A stretch of DNA of 64,000 nucleotides, from assembly GCF_007289895.1 (NCBI RefSeq), contig NZ_CP041660.1, positions 3,906,001 through 3,970,000 on the forward strand, in the 5' to 3' direction. The number at the start of each line of letters is the position of its first letter. Position 1 is the first letter of the stretch. The stretch is from Catenovulum sediminis. Its GTDB lineage: Bacteria; Pseudomonadota; Gammaproteobacteria; Enterobacterales; Alteromonadaceae. This document shows, piece after piece, positions 27,939 through 38,331 of the stretch. The position numbers and the translations under genes are program-made. The notes below the pieces were generated by a model. The model saw only the letters and a list, made by a program, of their open reading frames with translations, ran no database searches and was not told the DNA's origin.

Positions 27939-29531
27939 ATGCCGCAGTCGTTACCTCATGCCTTAATGAAAAACTTTCTGGGTCAAGCCCCAGATTGGTA
28001 CAAACTCGCTATAATCACGTTTTTAGTTATCAACCCGCTCCTTTTTTATATTTCTCCTTATATTGCCGGTTGGGTACTCATTATCGAATTCATATTCACC
28101 TTAGCCATGGCCTTAAAATGCTACCCTTTACAACCCGGTGGTCTACTGGCAATTGAAGCAATTGCAATCGGCATGACATCTGTTGATCATGTTATGCATG
28201 AAATAGAAACCAATTTAGAAGTGCTCTTGTTGCTTATTTTCATGGTTGCCGGTATCTACTTTATGAAGAACTTGTTGTTGTTCTTGTTTACTAAGTTATT
28301 GATACGCGTACGTTCTAAAACCATGTTATCGCTTGCTTTTGTATTTTCATCGGCCGTTTTATCCGCCTTTTTAGATGCTCTGACGGTGATTGCCGTTATT
28401 ATTGCCGTTGCTGTAGGCTTCTATTCTATTTATCATAAAGTCGCATCTGGCAAAGACTTTTCTGATAAACATGACCATACCGCTGATGATAGAATCGAAC
28501 CCCTGTCCCATGCTCAGTTAGATCAATTTAGAGCCTTTTTACGAAACCTAATGATGCATGCGGCTATCGGTACTGCATTAGGTGGTGTGATGACTATGGT
28601 CGGCGAGCCACAAAATCTAATTATTGCAGATAAGTCTGGCTGGGGATTTTTTGAATTCGCCGTCCGTATGGCGCCAGTCACTGTGCCGGTCTTTTTTATG
28701 GGCTTATTAACCACCTTTTTAGTCGAAAAATTTAAAATATTTGGTTACGGTGCGCATTTACCAGACAAAATTTGGAAAATATTGTCTGATTATGATGCTT
28801 ATCAAGACAAACGCTTAACGAAACTGGACGTTGCAAAGTTTTGGGTGCAAGGCGTCATTGCCGTTTGGTTGATTGTTGCTTTAGCCTTACACTTAGCGGC
28901 AGTCGGTTTAATCGGCTTAAGTATTATTATTTTTGCAACGGCATTTTGTGGTGTGATAGAAGAACATGCTATTGGCCATGCATTTGAAGAAGCATTACCC
29001 TTTACCGCATTATTGTGTGTATTTTTTGCAATTGTTGCTGTCATCATTGACCAAAAATTATTTATCCCTGTAATTGATTGGGTACTGACCTTTGAGGGTA
29101 AATCTCAGTTAGCTGTATTCTATTTGGCAAACGGGGTTTTATCTATGGTCAGTGACAATGTCTTCGTTGGCTCTGTTTACATTACAGAAGTTAAGCAGGC
29201 TTTACTGAACGGCCAAATTACTCGCGACCAATTTAACTTACTTGCTGTGTCAATTAATACCGGTACAAACCTACCCAGTGTTGCAACACCTAATGGTCAA
29301 GCTGCGTTTTTATTCTTATTAACAAGCACCTTAGCACCATTATTAAGACTATCTTATGGCAGAATGGTTTGGATGGCTTTACCCTACACTGTCATTTTAA
29401 CGATAGTTGGATTGCTTTTGACATGGCAGGTTTTACCTCAGGCAACCGATATGATGTACGATATGCATTTAATTGAACATCAGGTTGAAGCGCCTGTAGA
29501 CGGAACTTCCGGCCATACCTCTGGTCATTAA
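27939..29531 (+). CDS. nhaB: Na+/H+ antiporter NhaB
   Basis: 530 residues with about 12 hydrophobic segments, matching NhaB along its length ([18 protein letters not shown] near the start, [20 protein letters not shown] in the middle, [20 protein letters not shown] near the end). It exchanges cytoplasmic sodium for external protons in the inner membrane, fitting a marine host. AAGGAAA about ten bases upstream supports ATG 27939. In E. coli nhaB is divergent from fadR; here lolC takes that place. A terminator and dsbB follow. Confidence 0.96.
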   Translation: MPQSLPHALMKNFLGQAPDWYKLAIITFLVINPLLFYISPYIAGWVLIIEFIFTLAMALKCYPLQPGGLLAIEAIAIGMTSVDHVMHEIETNLEVLLLLIFMVAGIYFMKNLLLFLFTKLLIRVRSKTMLSLAFVFSSAVLSAFLDALTVIAVIIAVAVGFYSIYHKVASGKDFSDKHDHTADDRIEPLSHAQLDQFRAFLRNLMMHAAIGTALGGVMTMVGEPQNLIIADKSGWGFFEFAVRMAPVTVPVFFMGLLTTFLVEKFKIFGYGAHLPDKIWKILSDYDAYQDKRLTKLDVAKFWVQGVIAVWLIVALALHLAAVGLIGLSIIIFATAFCGVIEEHAIGHAFEEALPFTALLCVFFAIVAVIIDQKLFIPVIDWVLTFEGKSQLAVFYLANGVLSMVSDNVFVGSVYITEVKQALLNGQITRDQFNLLAVSINTGTNLPSVATPNGQAAFLFLLTSTLAPLLRLSYGRMVWMALPYTVILTIVGLLLTWQVLPQATDMMYDMHLIEHQVEAPVDGTSGHTSGH

Positions 29532-29566
29532 TACGGAATATGCATTAGTATCAGAGTTGACGTATT

Positions 29567-29593
29567 AGAGCAGCAATTGGCTGCTCTTTTTTT
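29567..29593 (+). terminator. Rho-independent terminator after nhaB
   Basis: Perfect 8-bp stem AGAGCAGC / GCTGCTCT with a 5-base loop followed by seven T. It separates nhaB from dsbB although the two are neighbours in many relatives. Confidence 0.9.
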
Positions 29594-29625
29594 AATTCAT
29601 CTCATTTTAAAAGAGGGAGTAAAAT

Positions 29626-30132
29626 GTGAAGTTTAATGAATGTCGTATCGCTTGGTTAGCATTTGCAGCCAGTCTATTATTGCTAGAAATAGCGGCGTTA
29701 GTATTTCAATACTCATTTGGATATGAACCCTGTATCAAATGTATTTACCAGCGTTTAGCACTCTGGGGTGTGTTTGTTTCTGCGCTGCCTGCTGTCATCT
29801 TCCCAAAACAAATGCTAACGCGTTTGTTCGCATATGTGGGTGGTATATTTTGTTCCCTGTGGGGCTATAAAATAGCGAGCGAGCATGTTGAACTACAAAA
29901 TGCGCCCAACCCATTGTTTGCAGCTTGTGAAATGCTCCCCAACTTCCCTGAATGGTTTAAACCGGATGTTTGGTTTCCAGCTTTATTTGAAGCCAGAGGT
30001 GACTGCGCGGCTATAGACTGGACATTTTTGTCAATGAGCATGCCTGAGTGGATGAAAGTCATCTTTTTAGCGTACGCAATTATTCTAACTTTTGTCTTAG
30101 TTTATCATTTAATTAGATACAAGCAGCTTTAA
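29626..30132 (+). CDS. dsbB: Disulfide bond formation protein B
   Basis: 168 residues with four membrane helices. Both periplasmic cysteine pairs are present: CIKC in the first loop (EPCIKCIYQR) and the second pair in AACEML and RGDCAA. DsbB reoxidises DsbA and passes electrons to ubiquinone. The start is GTG at 29626, well supported by GAGGGAG six bases upstream; the next ATG is three codons later. No dsbA is in the window. Confidence 0.94.
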   Translation: MKFNECRIAWLAFAASLLLLEIAALVFQYSFGYEPCIKCIYQRLALWGVFVSALPAVIFPKQMLTRLFAYVGGIFCSLWGYKIASEHVELQNAPNPLFAACEMLPNFPEWFKPDVWFPALFEARGDCAAIDWTFLSMSMPEWMKVIFLAYAIILTFVLVYHLIRYKQL

Positions 30133-30143
30133 CTCAATAAAAC

Positions 30144-30171
30144 CTGATGCTATTTTAACGTCAGTTTTTTT
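30144..30171 (+). terminator. Weak terminator after dsbB
   Basis: CTGATG pairs with CGTCAG (one G-U pair) around a 9-base loop, followed by TTTTTTT. Short stem but a good T run just past the dsbB stop. Confidence 0.55.
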
Positions 30172-30252
30172 CTTACGCTGCTCAAACAAAGCTATTTTGA
30201 TGGTTTATAGTCAAGGATAGTTTTAAAGTGATGTCTGCGGTAGTTCAGGTGC

Positions 30253-30585
30253 TTATTCTTTAGGTTCTTTTAAAGAGTCTCGCGGATGTATCCTTTGTTC
30301 GTTTTTAGCAGCCTGATATCTTGTACGTTTTAAACTACGTATAAACCTGCGCTCCTGATATTTACGCCAAATACGGCTCAGTACAGAAAACAGTGCGGCC
30401 AGAATCAGCGCCCCCCACAACAAAGGACTGGTAAAAGGACTGCCAGAACCGCCCCCATCAATCCATTTTGTTCCGCCCTGATATAACCAGTAAAACAGCC
30501 AGGCTGACGATAAAACCAAAGCTGCACTTGCCATTACCACGGACAATTGTTTAATAAAATTGTACATTACACGCCAGAATTTCAA
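30253..30585 (-). CDS. Small two-helix membrane protein of unknown function
   Basis: 110 residues: a helix near 15-34 (VVMASAALVLSSAWLFYWLY), a glycine-rich loop (DGGGSGSP), a second helix near 53-70 and a strongly basic, charged C-terminal tail (RKYQERRFIRSLKRTRYQ). I do not recognise a family. It lies 54 bp before (upstream of, on the same strand order after) the fadJ stop region and faces dsbB, so it is probably read alone. The coding call rests on a coherent membrane topology and lack of a competing frame. Confidence 0.55.
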   Translation of the reverse strand: MKFWRVMYNFIKQLSVVMASAALVLSSAWLFYWLYQGGTKWIDGGGSGSPFTSPLLWGALILAALFSVLSRIWRKYQERRFIRSLKRTRYQAAKNEQRIHPRDSLKEPKE

Positions 30586-30639
30586 AACGACAAACCTTTT
30601 TAAAACGCCAGCATGTAGTGTAACGAAAAATGATTTGAA

Positions 30640-32784
30640 TTAGTAAAAGGATTTACCTTCTACTTCATAGTCCAACAAGATCTGAGCGGGTTCAAACCTT
30701 TCTCCAAAACGAACCTGATAGCTTTGCAAACGCTCGACCAAATTAGCTATTCCGTAACTGTCCATATAACGGAATGGCCCACCTAAAAATGGTGGAAATC
30801 CGATGCCAAAGATAGCACCAATATCACCATCCATTGGTGAAGAAATTATGCCCTCTTCTAGACAGCGAGCCGCTTCATTTAACATTTGGATCATACAGCG
30901 TTCAACGATTTCTTCTTGATTTAACGTTTGCGCTGGATCGACCTGCAGTAAATCATAGATAGATTCATCAACTGCACTTTGTTTACGCAACACTTGTTTA
31001 ATTGGATTGGGTTTGACGTAAGTATAAAAACCGCGCTGGTTCTTTTTCCCTTTGCGTCCATCATCCAATATTTTTTGCAATCCTTTAGGGGCTGTAAAAC
31101 GCTCGCCCAATTTTTCAGTTAAAATTGGTATTATTTTCGTCCCGACATCAATGCCTACTTCATCTAATAGCTTTAACGGACCTACAGGAAAACCAAATTT
31201 AACCAAAGCTTTATCTATGACATCAATGGGCTCTCCTTCTAGCACTAACTGCGCCGCTTCATTAATGTACAAAGCTAAAATGCGATTTACATAAAAGCCG
31301 GCACCATCTTTAACAACAATCGGTGTTTTACCTTGCTTTCGTGCAAACTCTATAACCGTTGTAATTGTTTCTTCACTGGTAGCCGCATGTGGAATAACCT
31401 CAACTAAAGGCATTTTATCAACTGGAGAAAAATAATGTAGCCCTATTACATTTTGCGGTCGCTTAGCATTGGCGGCAATTTCAGCAATTGGCAACGAAGA
31501 GGTATTGGAGGCAAAGATGGTATCTTCTTTACATTGTGTCTCAACTTCATTCACCATATTTTGTTTTAGCTTGAGATCTTCAAAAACCGCTTCAATGACG
31601 ATATCTCGCTGCGCAAAACCAGACCAATCCGTACTACCCGTTAGTCGATTTAATTGCTGCTGCATTTGAGAAGTAGACATAAAGCGCTTTTTAACTTTGT
31701 TGTTTAACAGCTCATAACTATATTTTAATGCTGATTGAATACCCTGCTCTTTAATATCTTTTATCCGCACCGGTACATTGGCTTTAGTGGCCAAGACATA
31801 AGCAATACCGCCGCCCATTAACCCGCCACCTAAAACACCTGCTTTATCAACTGTTCGAGCAACATCTGAGCGCACTTTATACGCTTTTTTCTGTTCAGTC
31901 GTCGCTAAAAACAAATGGCGCAATTGAAAACTTTGTGGCGTTTGGCACAACTCGGCAAAACCACGCGCTTCAGCCTGATAGCCTTGAACAATACCATTTT
32001 CAATTCCAATTCTAACCACTTCAATAATTCGCGCTGGCGCTGGATAATTACCTTGCGTTTTCTTGTCAACTTGCTTTAAAGCTTGGTCAAACAATATCCC
32101 GCGACCGAAAGAGTTTGTCTCCAGTGCTTTGTTAAGCAAACTTCTTTTAATTTTTCGATTGGGGTTAGGCGCAGACAAGACAATCTTTTTCGCGGTTTCC
32201 AGTAATATACTTGCTGGAACAAGATCATCTATCAACCCCATTTTTAATGCTTTTTTAGCTCTGACCTGTTTGCCGGTTAACATCATGTCTAAAGCATTTT
32301 GAATGCCAATGAGTCTAGGTAATCTTTGCGTACCGCCTGAGCCGGGCAACAAGCCCAATTTAACTTCAGGTAAACCAAGTTGCGTTTTCTCAGCATCAGT
32401 GGCAACTCTGTAATGACAGGCTAATGAAAACTCTAAACCGCCCCCCAAACAAATACCGTGAATGGCTGCGACAAATGGAATCCTAGATTTTTCGATACGA
32501 GCAAAAATAGACTGTCCATTTCTAGCTAAGTCTTCAGTTTCATCTATTGTACTGCAAGCTGAAATCATATTGATATCAGCACCTGCGATAAATGAATCTA
32601 CTTTGCCAGACTGTAAAATAACGCCTTGAATATCTCTGTTTTTTTCTATTTCATCCAGCAAAATTTCTATTTCGCGCATGGTTTGTCTGGATAAAACATT
32701 CATACTTTCATCAGGCACATTTAGCGTGATAATGGCAATCTGATCGCTATCAATTGATAAACTAAAGTGTTGGATTTTATTCAT
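30640..32784 (-). CDS. fadJ: Fatty acid oxidation complex subunit alpha FadJ
   Basis: 714 residues. N-terminal enoyl-CoA hydratase/isomerase domain (about 1-190, oxyanion block HGICLGGGLEFSLACHYR), then a 3-hydroxyacyl-CoA dehydrogenase with NAD motif VLGGGLMGGGIAYVL and the catalytic GLHYFSPVDKMPLVEV segment, and a C-terminal helical domain. It carries the hydration and dehydrogenation steps of beta-oxidation with thiolase FadI. It starts on the last base of fadI (1-base overlap). FadJ rather than FadB is inferred from the gene order fadI-fadJ and the length. Confidence 0.94.
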   Translation of the reverse strand: MNKIQHFSLSIDSDQIAIITLNVPDESMNVLSRQTMREIEILLDEIEKNRDIQGVILQSGKVDSFIAGADINMISACSTIDETEDLARNGQSIFARIEKSRIPFVAAIHGICLGGGLEFSLACHYRVATDAEKTQLGLPEVKLGLLPGSGGTQRLPRLIGIQNALDMMLTGKQVRAKKALKMGLIDDLVPASILLETAKKIVLSAPNPNRKIKRSLLNKALETNSFGRGILFDQALKQVDKKTQGNYPAPARIIEVVRIGIENGIVQGYQAEARGFAELCQTPQSFQLRHLFLATTEQKKAYKVRSDVARTVDKAGVLGGGLMGGGIAYVLATKANVPVRIKDIKEQGIQSALKYSYELLNNKVKKRFMSTSQMQQQLNRLTGSTDWSGFAQRDIVIEAVFEDLKLKQNMVNEVETQCKEDTIFASNTSSLPIAEIAANAKRPQNVIGLHYFSPVDKMPLVEVIPHAATSEETITTVIEFARKQGKTPIVVKDGAGFYVNRILALYINEAAQLVLEGEPIDVIDKALVKFGFPVGPLKLLDEVGIDVGTKIIPILTEKLGERFTAPKGLQKILDDGRKGKKNQRGFYTYVKPNPIKQVLRKQSAVDESIYDLLQVDPAQTLNQEEIVERCMIQMLNEAARCLEEGIISSPMDGDIGAIFGIGFPPFLGGPFRYMDSYGIANLVERLQSYQVRFGERFEPAQILLDYEVEGKSFY

Positions 32785-34097
32785 TATTCTGCAGCCTCCA
32801 CTATCATAGCGGCACCTAAACCACCTGCCGCACAGGCTGTTGTTAAGCCGATACCACCACCGCGACGTTTCAATTCGTGTAGTGTTTGCGTGATCATACG
32901 CGCTCCAGTTGCTGCAAATGGATGACCATAAGCAATTGAGCCACCATTAACATTAAATTTATCCATGTCTATTTCACCGATTGCCTGTTCTCTATTGAGC
33001 TTCTCATTTGCAAATTTACGGCTGGCAAACATTTTCATATTAGCCAAAGCCTGTGCAGCAAAAGCCTCGTGCATATCAATCAGAGTTAAATCCGTTAAAC
33101 TCATTCCGGCTTTATCTAGAGCTAATGGCGTTGCATAAGACGGCCCCATTAACATATCCTGCCAAACATCAATGGCAGCAAAAGCATAACTGTGTATATA
33201 ACCCAATACTTTTAAACCCAAAGCTTTCGCTTTATCTTCGCGCATCAACATTACGGCGGCTGCACCATCAGTTAACGGAGTTGCATTCGCCGCGGTCACA
33301 GAGCCGTGTTTGCGATCAAAAACCGGCTTTAAACGTGCGTACGAAGTTAATTCTGAGTTAAAACGAATATTGTTATCTTGTTTTAAGAACGTTTTGAATG
33401 GCTCAGGGTAAGCCGTCATGACTTCGTCGTCGAGATAGCCCTGTGACCAAGCTTTCGCTGCCAATGTATGTGAACGATGTGCAAGCTCGTCTTGGGCTTT
33501 ACGGCTGATTGAATGACTTTTGGCCATTTGTTCTGCAGTTTGCCCCATGCTCAAACCGGTTGAATATTCAGCCACTGCGGGTGGAACAGGTGTTAAATCA
33601 GATAATTTTAATCTTTTCAATAAAGCAAGACGAGCACCAATACTTTTCGCTTTATTAAAGTCGACCAGCAATCGAGCGAGATTTTTAGAAACGCCAATAG
33701 GCAATACGGATGAAGAATCCGCGCCACCGGCAATACCACAGTCAATTGCCCCCGACATAATAGATTCTGTTACATTTACCGCAGCCTGAAAACTTGTTGC
33801 ACACGCTCTAGACACACTATACGCATCCGTTGACACATTCATACCCGTGCCTAAAACAATTTCCCGGGCAATATTAGGCGCAGCCGGCATTTGTACCACT
33901 TGGCCAAATACCAATTGTTGTATCCATGCTGGATCAAAATCATTTCGAACCAACATTTCATTGACGACCATCTTACCCAAGTCTAAAGCGGGCACACCGT
34001 GATAATCTGTGGCCTGTTTAGCAAATGGGGTTCGTAAACCAGTCACGACAGCGATTCGCTGGCCGTCTGCGGTTTTGCACATTGAAGCTCTAGACAT
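32784..34097 (-). CDS. fadI: 3-ketoacyl-CoA thiolase FadI
   Basis: 437 residues. Matches FadI closely: [21 protein letters not shown] at the start, the acylation cysteine in [32 protein letters not shown], and the C-terminal [17 protein letters not shown] and [12 protein letters not shown] blocks with the catalytic His and second Cys. It cleaves 3-ketoacyl-CoA to acetyl-CoA and a shortened acyl-CoA. It is the first gene of fadIJ; a FadR-like operator lies 39 bp upstream of the ATG. Confidence 0.96.
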   Translation of the reverse strand: MSRASMCKTADGQRIAVVTGLRTPFAKQATDYHGVPALDLGKMVVNEMLVRNDFDPAWIQQLVFGQVVQMPAAPNIAREIVLGTGMNVSTDAYSVSRACATSFQAAVNVTESIMSGAIDCGIAGGADSSSVLPIGVSKNLARLLVDFNKAKSIGARLALLKRLKLSDLTPVPPAVAEYSTGLSMGQTAEQMAKSHSISRKAQDELAHRSHTLAAKAWSQGYLDDEVMTAYPEPFKTFLKQDNNIRFNSELTSYARLKPVFDRKHGSVTAANATPLTDGAAAVMLMREDKAKALGLKVLGYIHSYAFAAIDVWQDMLMGPSYATPLALDKAGMSLTDLTLIDMHEAFAAQALANMKMFASRKFANEKLNREQAIGEIDMDKFNVNGGSIAYGHPFAATGARMITQTLHELKRRGGGIGLTTACAAGGLGAAMIVEAAE

Positions 34098-34135
34098 GTT
34101 AGTTTTCGCCCTTTTTTGACATAACGCTCTAAATT

Positions 34136-34152
34136 AAGAGGTCTGACCTGCT
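34136..34152. promoter_or_regulatory. Putative FadR operator upstream of fadIJ
   Basis: The 17-bp AAGAGGTCTGACCTGCT has the FadR core GGTCnGACC and matches the E. coli-type consensus AACTGGTCnGACCAGTT at 12 of the 16 fixed positions. Its place, 39-55 bp before the fadI ATG, suits repression of beta-oxidation genes relieved by long-chain acyl-CoA. No fadR gene is in the window. Confidence 0.6.
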
Positions 34153-34301
34153 ATTCCGTAGATATCTTAATTCTTCTATAACAAATTTAAAACACTTGTT
34201 TGAATTTTTCTAGCCGATATTTTGCTTGTTATAAAATTCTAGTTTATTTTTTGCTGTAACCCATTAAAATTGCGCTTTAAATTTTTATTAAAGAGACAAT
34301 T

Positions 34302-34583
34302 ATGTTTGAAGTAAACACGTATTTTGACGGAAAAGTAAAATCAATTGCTTTTCAGGGCGAACAATTACCCGCTACCGTTGGTGTAATGGCCGCCGGTGAC
34401 TACGAGTTTGGTACCAACCAAAATGAAGTCATGACGGTTGTTAGCGGCGCTTTAAACGTATTGTTGCCAGGTCAAGCAGACTGGCAGACGTTTAAGTCTG
34501 GTCAATCTTTTGAAATTGCAGCAAACCAGTCGTTTAAAGTAAAAGTAGAACAAGACACCGCTTATTTGTGTACTTACGAATAA
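34302..34583 (+). CDS. ppnP: Pyrimidine/purine nucleoside phosphorylase PpnP
   Basis: 93 residues, a single cupin domain with the family pattern [18 protein letters not shown]-like [29 protein letters not shown] and the final AYLCTYE. PpnP (formerly YaiE, DUF1255) splits many nucleosides with phosphate to bases and ribose 1-phosphate. AGAGAC precedes the ATG. Its stop codon directly abuts that of the convergent DUF2726 gene with no spacer. Confidence 0.93.
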   Translation: MFEVNTYFDGKVKSIAFQGEQLPATVGVMAAGDYEFGTNQNEVMTVVSGALNVLLPGQADWQTFKSGQSFEIAANQSFKVKVEQDTAYLCTYE

Positions 34584-35063
34584 TTAATCTGCATTTTGTA
34601 GACCCATATTCGAAAATAACGATGCTAAATCTTGCATAGATACATTATGTGAAGATTTAACTCGCAACAGATTGTGCCTGCCTTGCAGGCACAATGTTAG
34701 CCAATCTTGTTGATTTGACTTACTCTCATTTTGACGACTATCGTCTACTTTCAATACACAACAAACGATCCCGCTTAAGTCGGTAATGACAAAATCGATC
34801 ACTTTGTTTTTTGCAATTTTCGCAAATTGCGCATCCTCAAAATTTAATAACCTTGTTAAATTGACGTCCCGATGAATATGATATTGTTCACCTAAAACCT
34901 GATTCAGTTTAATGTTTAAGTCTTGTTTAAAGTTCAGTTCCAGCTTATTAATTTTTTCAATATTTTCAAATCTGGAGGTTTTTGAGCGCTCTTGTTGATT
35001 TTGCCGCCATTTAACGACAACTAAAAAAGCAACAAAAATAATAAAAACCAATAAAATTTTCAT
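34584..35063 (-). CDS. DUF2726-like membrane-anchored protein
   Basis: 159 residues. An N-terminal membrane helix (ILLVFIIFVAFLVVVKW) is followed by a soluble domain with FKQDLNIKLNQVLGEQYHIHRDVNLTRLL split over the middle and KNKVIDFVITDLSGIVCCVLKVDDS, the pattern of DUF2726, a nuclease-like fold usually with an ELDD motif; here it reads LKVDD. Function unknown. It is 15 bp from the ybbP start region on the same strand as ybbAP and may be cotranscribed after ybbP. Confidence 0.62.
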   Translation of the reverse strand: MKILLVFIIFVAFLVVVKWRQNQQERSKTSRFENIEKINKLELNFKQDLNIKLNQVLGEQYHIHRDVNLTRLLNFEDAQFAKIAKNKVIDFVITDLSGIVCCVLKVDDSRQNESKSNQQDWLTLCLQGRHNLLRVKSSHNVSMQDLASLFSNMGLQNAD

Positions 35064-35078
35064 ACAACCTGAGTTCTC

Positions 35079-37616
35079 TTAAGCCAATGAACGCAATAAT
35101 CTTTGCGTGTTAATGCGTGTTAAATGCCAACAGCTAATAGTGCCCAAAGTTCCGACAACACAAGCCCCAGTAAAGATTCCAACCAACCAATATTCAGGGT
35201 GAAAAGACGCATCCATTTTAAAAACTTCTGTTTGCAATACGTACAGTGCTATTTCATTGGCTATTGCAGCTAAAATACCTGCGATTGCGCCCAATATTAC
35301 AAATTCTAATGTCACACTATTACGCAGCAACGAAGAAGGTGACCCTAAAGTGCGAAGAATCACTAATTCTTGTTTTCTTTCCGCCATGCTTGCCTGTACT
35401 TGTGCAATTAGCACCAACACACCAGCAGCCACAACCAGAATCAGTATAAACTCAACCGCTAAAGAGACCTGATTAATAATTTCTCTAATTTGATTAATAA
35501 TCGCATCAACATCTATCAAAGTGACACTTGGGAACTGAGCAAGTAGTTTTGCCAGCTCCGGTTTAGCCGTATTCTCAACGTAAAAACTAGCAATATGAGT
35601 CGCTGCATGGTTTTCTAACACGACAGGGTTAAAAATCATAAAGAAGTTGGGTTTCATAGATTCCCATTTAACTTTTCGAATACTGGTTATGGTTGCGGTA
35701 AAATCAATCCCACCAGCATTAAACCTTAGTACATCATGTAGTTGTAGGTTCATGCGCTCAGCTAAGCCCGACTCAATCGACACCTGATAATCTTTCGCAT
35801 CTGGCTGCCACCAGTTTCCCTGTTCAATTTCATTTTCTTCCGGCAGTTCTGCTCCAGCGGTCAGATTTAGTTCTCTGCCGATTGCGCGCGGAGCATCATC
35901 AGCTGGTTTTTCATCTTCTTTTGATACTCTATCACGTACCATCACATCATTGACCGCAATTAAACGGCCGCGCGTAACCGGATAAGTTTTTTCAATCAAA
36001 ATGCCCTTTTCATTAAAGGCATTTTTAAATTTGTCTAGATCTTGCTGGTTAATATTTACGGCAAAATAATTAGGGGTATCTTCCGGCAATTGATTTTGCC
36101 ATTCAGCCAATAAATCGTTTCGCAGTACCAATACAACCAACAATAATTGAATAGCCACGGTAAAACTAATCAGTTGCACACTATTGGCTTGCGCCCGTCT
36201 ATACAGGCCAGCCAAGGCAAGCTTAAATGCACTGCCCGCATTGGCGCCCGCTTGCCGACTGCCCCAAATTGCACTTCTGGCAATTAACAATAAAAATAGT
36301 GTGATCCCCCCTGCTGAAAGCAACAAGGCTAAACTCAATTGAAAGTTTTCACTATATACCCACATCAAACAAAATACGGCGATCGCCGATATCAGCCAAT
36401 TAATCCAATCTTTTTGGCTAAAACCTTCCATTTGCCGTCTTAAAACCCTAAGTGGAGGAATTGAAAATAACTTTAATAACGGATAAACCGAAAACAATGC
36501 GAGGCTAACAACGCCTGTAAAGACAGCTAACCACCATGGCCTTAAACCTGCTTGCGGTACATTATTTGGAAGATGCTCTTTAAGTGCGGCTAATATACCA
36601 AGCTGCGCGCAATACCCCAATACTAACCCAACGACAATACCAAAGCCCGCCAGCAAAATAAGTTGAATTGAAAATATAAAATGAATTTGCTGGCTCGATC
36701 CCCCTAATGTTTTAAATATTGCGACCAGATCAAAATGACGTTCACAATAGCGCGCCGCAGCAACGGCAATAGCGGTTGCTGCTAATACAACGCCCAACAA
36801 ACTGGCTAGCAGAAAATACTGTTCCGCTCGTTTGACCGCTTTCATAACCCGCGATTCATCATCATTGATCGTTCGCCACCTGTGTACATCCTTATTTAAC
36901 TGAGGTAACAGCCAACTCTCAAAAGGTTCGATTTCCTGCCCAGCAACACTTAACAAATAGGCTATTCTCGAACCAGGCTGAATCACTTGAGTTGCAGCAA
37001 CATCTTGTATATGCATCAAAGCCAACGCACCGGCATTAAACACATTAAGATCAGCATCCGGCACACTGGCAATCAGTTGAGTAAATTTTAATTGTTTTAA
37101 ACCGACTTCAACCATATCACCAAAATCGACACCCAATTGACTGACTAGCTTACTGTCTAACCAAATTTCTCCCGGTTTAACTGAGAGCGCCGTCGGTTGT
37201 CCTCCGGTCCATGCAGTGTCTGTCAGTTCTATTTGCCCACGCAAAGGATAAAATTGATCAACGGCTCTTACACTGGTTAAATGCATTTGATTGTTGGCAA
37301 ATAACATGGATGAGAAGCGAATCTGAGCAGAGGTTTTCAACCCGTTTGATTGCGCTTGTATAAACCAAGATTCAGGAACTTCCCGCGATGAGGTTAAAAC
37401 ACTATCAGCGGCTAAAAATTCAGCGCTTTGATTTTGTAAAGCAGCTTGCAAGCGTTCACTGAACATAGATAGCGAAAAAACAGAGGAAACAGCAAGCACC
37501 AGTGCCGCAAGCATAATGCTGAGTTCACCTCGTTTTAATTCTTGCTTTAATAAGCGAGCGGCTAGTCGCAGGGATACAATCCACTGCTTATCTGTAACAT
37601 AATTCTCAGGCAACAT
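35079..37616 (-). CDS. ybbP: FtsX-family ABC transporter permease YbbP
   Basis: 845 residues from ATG 37616; a longer frame opens at 37682 but would overlap ybbA by 77 bases, against 11 with this start, and the extra residues lack homology. About ten membrane helices arranged as two FtsX modules separated by large periplasmic domains. The block SREVPESWFIQAQSNGLK and the segment LAARLLKQELKRGELSIM align with E. coli YbbP. With YbbA it forms an ABC system of unsettled role, thought to act with the esterase TesA on lipophilic compounds in the envelope. Confidence 0.85.
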   Translation of the reverse strand: MLPENYVTDKQWIVSLRLAARLLKQELKRGELSIMLAALVLAVSSVFSLSMFSERLQAALQNQSAEFLAADSVLTSSREVPESWFIQAQSNGLKTSAQIRFSSMLFANNQMHLTSVRAVDQFYPLRGQIELTDTAWTGGQPTALSVKPGEIWLDSKLVSQLGVDFGDMVEVGLKQLKFTQLIASVPDADLNVFNAGALALMHIQDVAATQVIQPGSRIAYLLSVAGQEIEPFESWLLPQLNKDVHRWRTINDDESRVMKAVKRAEQYFLLASLLGVVLAATAIAVAAARYCERHFDLVAIFKTLGGSSQQIHFIFSIQLILLAGFGIVVGLVLGYCAQLGILAALKEHLPNNVPQAGLRPWWLAVFTGVVSLALFSVYPLLKLFSIPPLRVLRRQMEGFSQKDWINWLISAIAVFCLMWVYSENFQLSLALLLSAGGITLFLLLIARSAIWGSRQAGANAGSAFKLALAGLYRRAQANSVQLISFTVAIQLLLVVLVLRNDLLAEWQNQLPEDTPNYFAVNINQQDLDKFKNAFNEKGILIEKTYPVTRGRLIAVNDVMVRDRVSKEDEKPADDAPRAIGRELNLTAGAELPEENEIEQGNWWQPDAKDYQVSIESGLAERMNLQLHDVLRFNAGGIDFTATITSIRKVKWESMKPNFFMIFNPVVLENHAATHIASFYVENTAKPELAKLLAQFPSVTLIDVDAIINQIREIINQVSLAVEFILILVVAAGVLVLIAQVQASMAERKQELVILRTLGSPSSLLRNSVTLEFVILGAIAGILAAIANEIALYVLQTEVFKMDASFHPEYWLVGIFTGACVVGTLGTISCWHLTRINTQRLLRSLA

Positions 37617-38331
37617 GGACACGTCCGTTGTTTTGGGTTGACTCTTCTCTAATCGCTGTTTCTTCGGATAACTCACCTGCATGCATCACCAACTGACGCT
37701 GACATCTTTTAGCCAAATTTCTATCATGCGTTACCAAGACCAAGGTCGTTCCAGCTTGAGCATTTAATTCAAACAACAAGGCTTCGACTTTTTGACCATT
37801 TTCAGCATCTAAATTACCGGTTGGTTCATCGGCAAATAAGATATCTGGTTTACTGGCAAACGCTCTCGCCACCGCCACGCGTTGCTGTTCACCGCCAGAA
37901 AGTTGATTCGGGAAATGATGTCCTCTGTCCGATAAGCCAACTTTTTCTAGTAACTCTAACGCTTGCTGTTTCGCATTTTTTCTTAAACTCAGTTCCAGCG
38001 GCAGCATTACGTTTTCCAGCGCCGTTAAGCTTTGCACCAACATAAAAGATTGAAAAACAAAACCAACATGTTTTTTGCGTAAGAACGCCCGTTTCTCTTC
38101 GTTTAACTGATGCAAAGGTTGCCCCGCCAACCAAATTTCACCGCTGGTCGCCGTATCTAAACCGGCCAACAAACTCAACAATGTTGACTTGCCAGAACCG
38201 GAACGACCGATAATGGCAACAGACTCTGATTTAGAAATTGCAAAATTACATTCTTTTAATATCTTGAGATCTTCGCCATTAGACCTTACTGTTTTAGTTA
38301 CTTCTTTGACTTGTAATAGCGTAGACATCAT
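37606..38331 (-). CDS. ybbA: ABC transporter ATP-binding protein YbbA
   Basis: 241 residues, LolD/MacB-type ATPase: Walker [22 protein letters not shown]-loop [22 protein letters not shown] split around the loop, signature [15 protein letters not shown], Walker [14 protein letters not shown] and THDRNLA. It energises YbbP. The start doublet MM lies at 38331/38328, and the first ATG overlaps the ATG of divergent tesA by two bases, so there is no intergenic region between the two genes. Confidence 0.92.
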   Translation of the reverse strand: MMSTLLQVKEVTKTVRSNGEDLKILKECNFAISKSESVAIIGRSGSGKSTLLSLLAGLDTATSGEIWLAGQPLHQLNEEKRAFLRKKHVGFVFQSFMLVQSLTALENVMLPLELSLRKNAKQQALELLEKVGLSDRGHHFPNQLSGGEQQRVAVARAFASKPDILFADEPTGNLDAENGQKVEALLFELNAQAGTTLVLVTHDRNLAKRCQRQLVMHAGELSEETAIREESTQNNGRVHVA

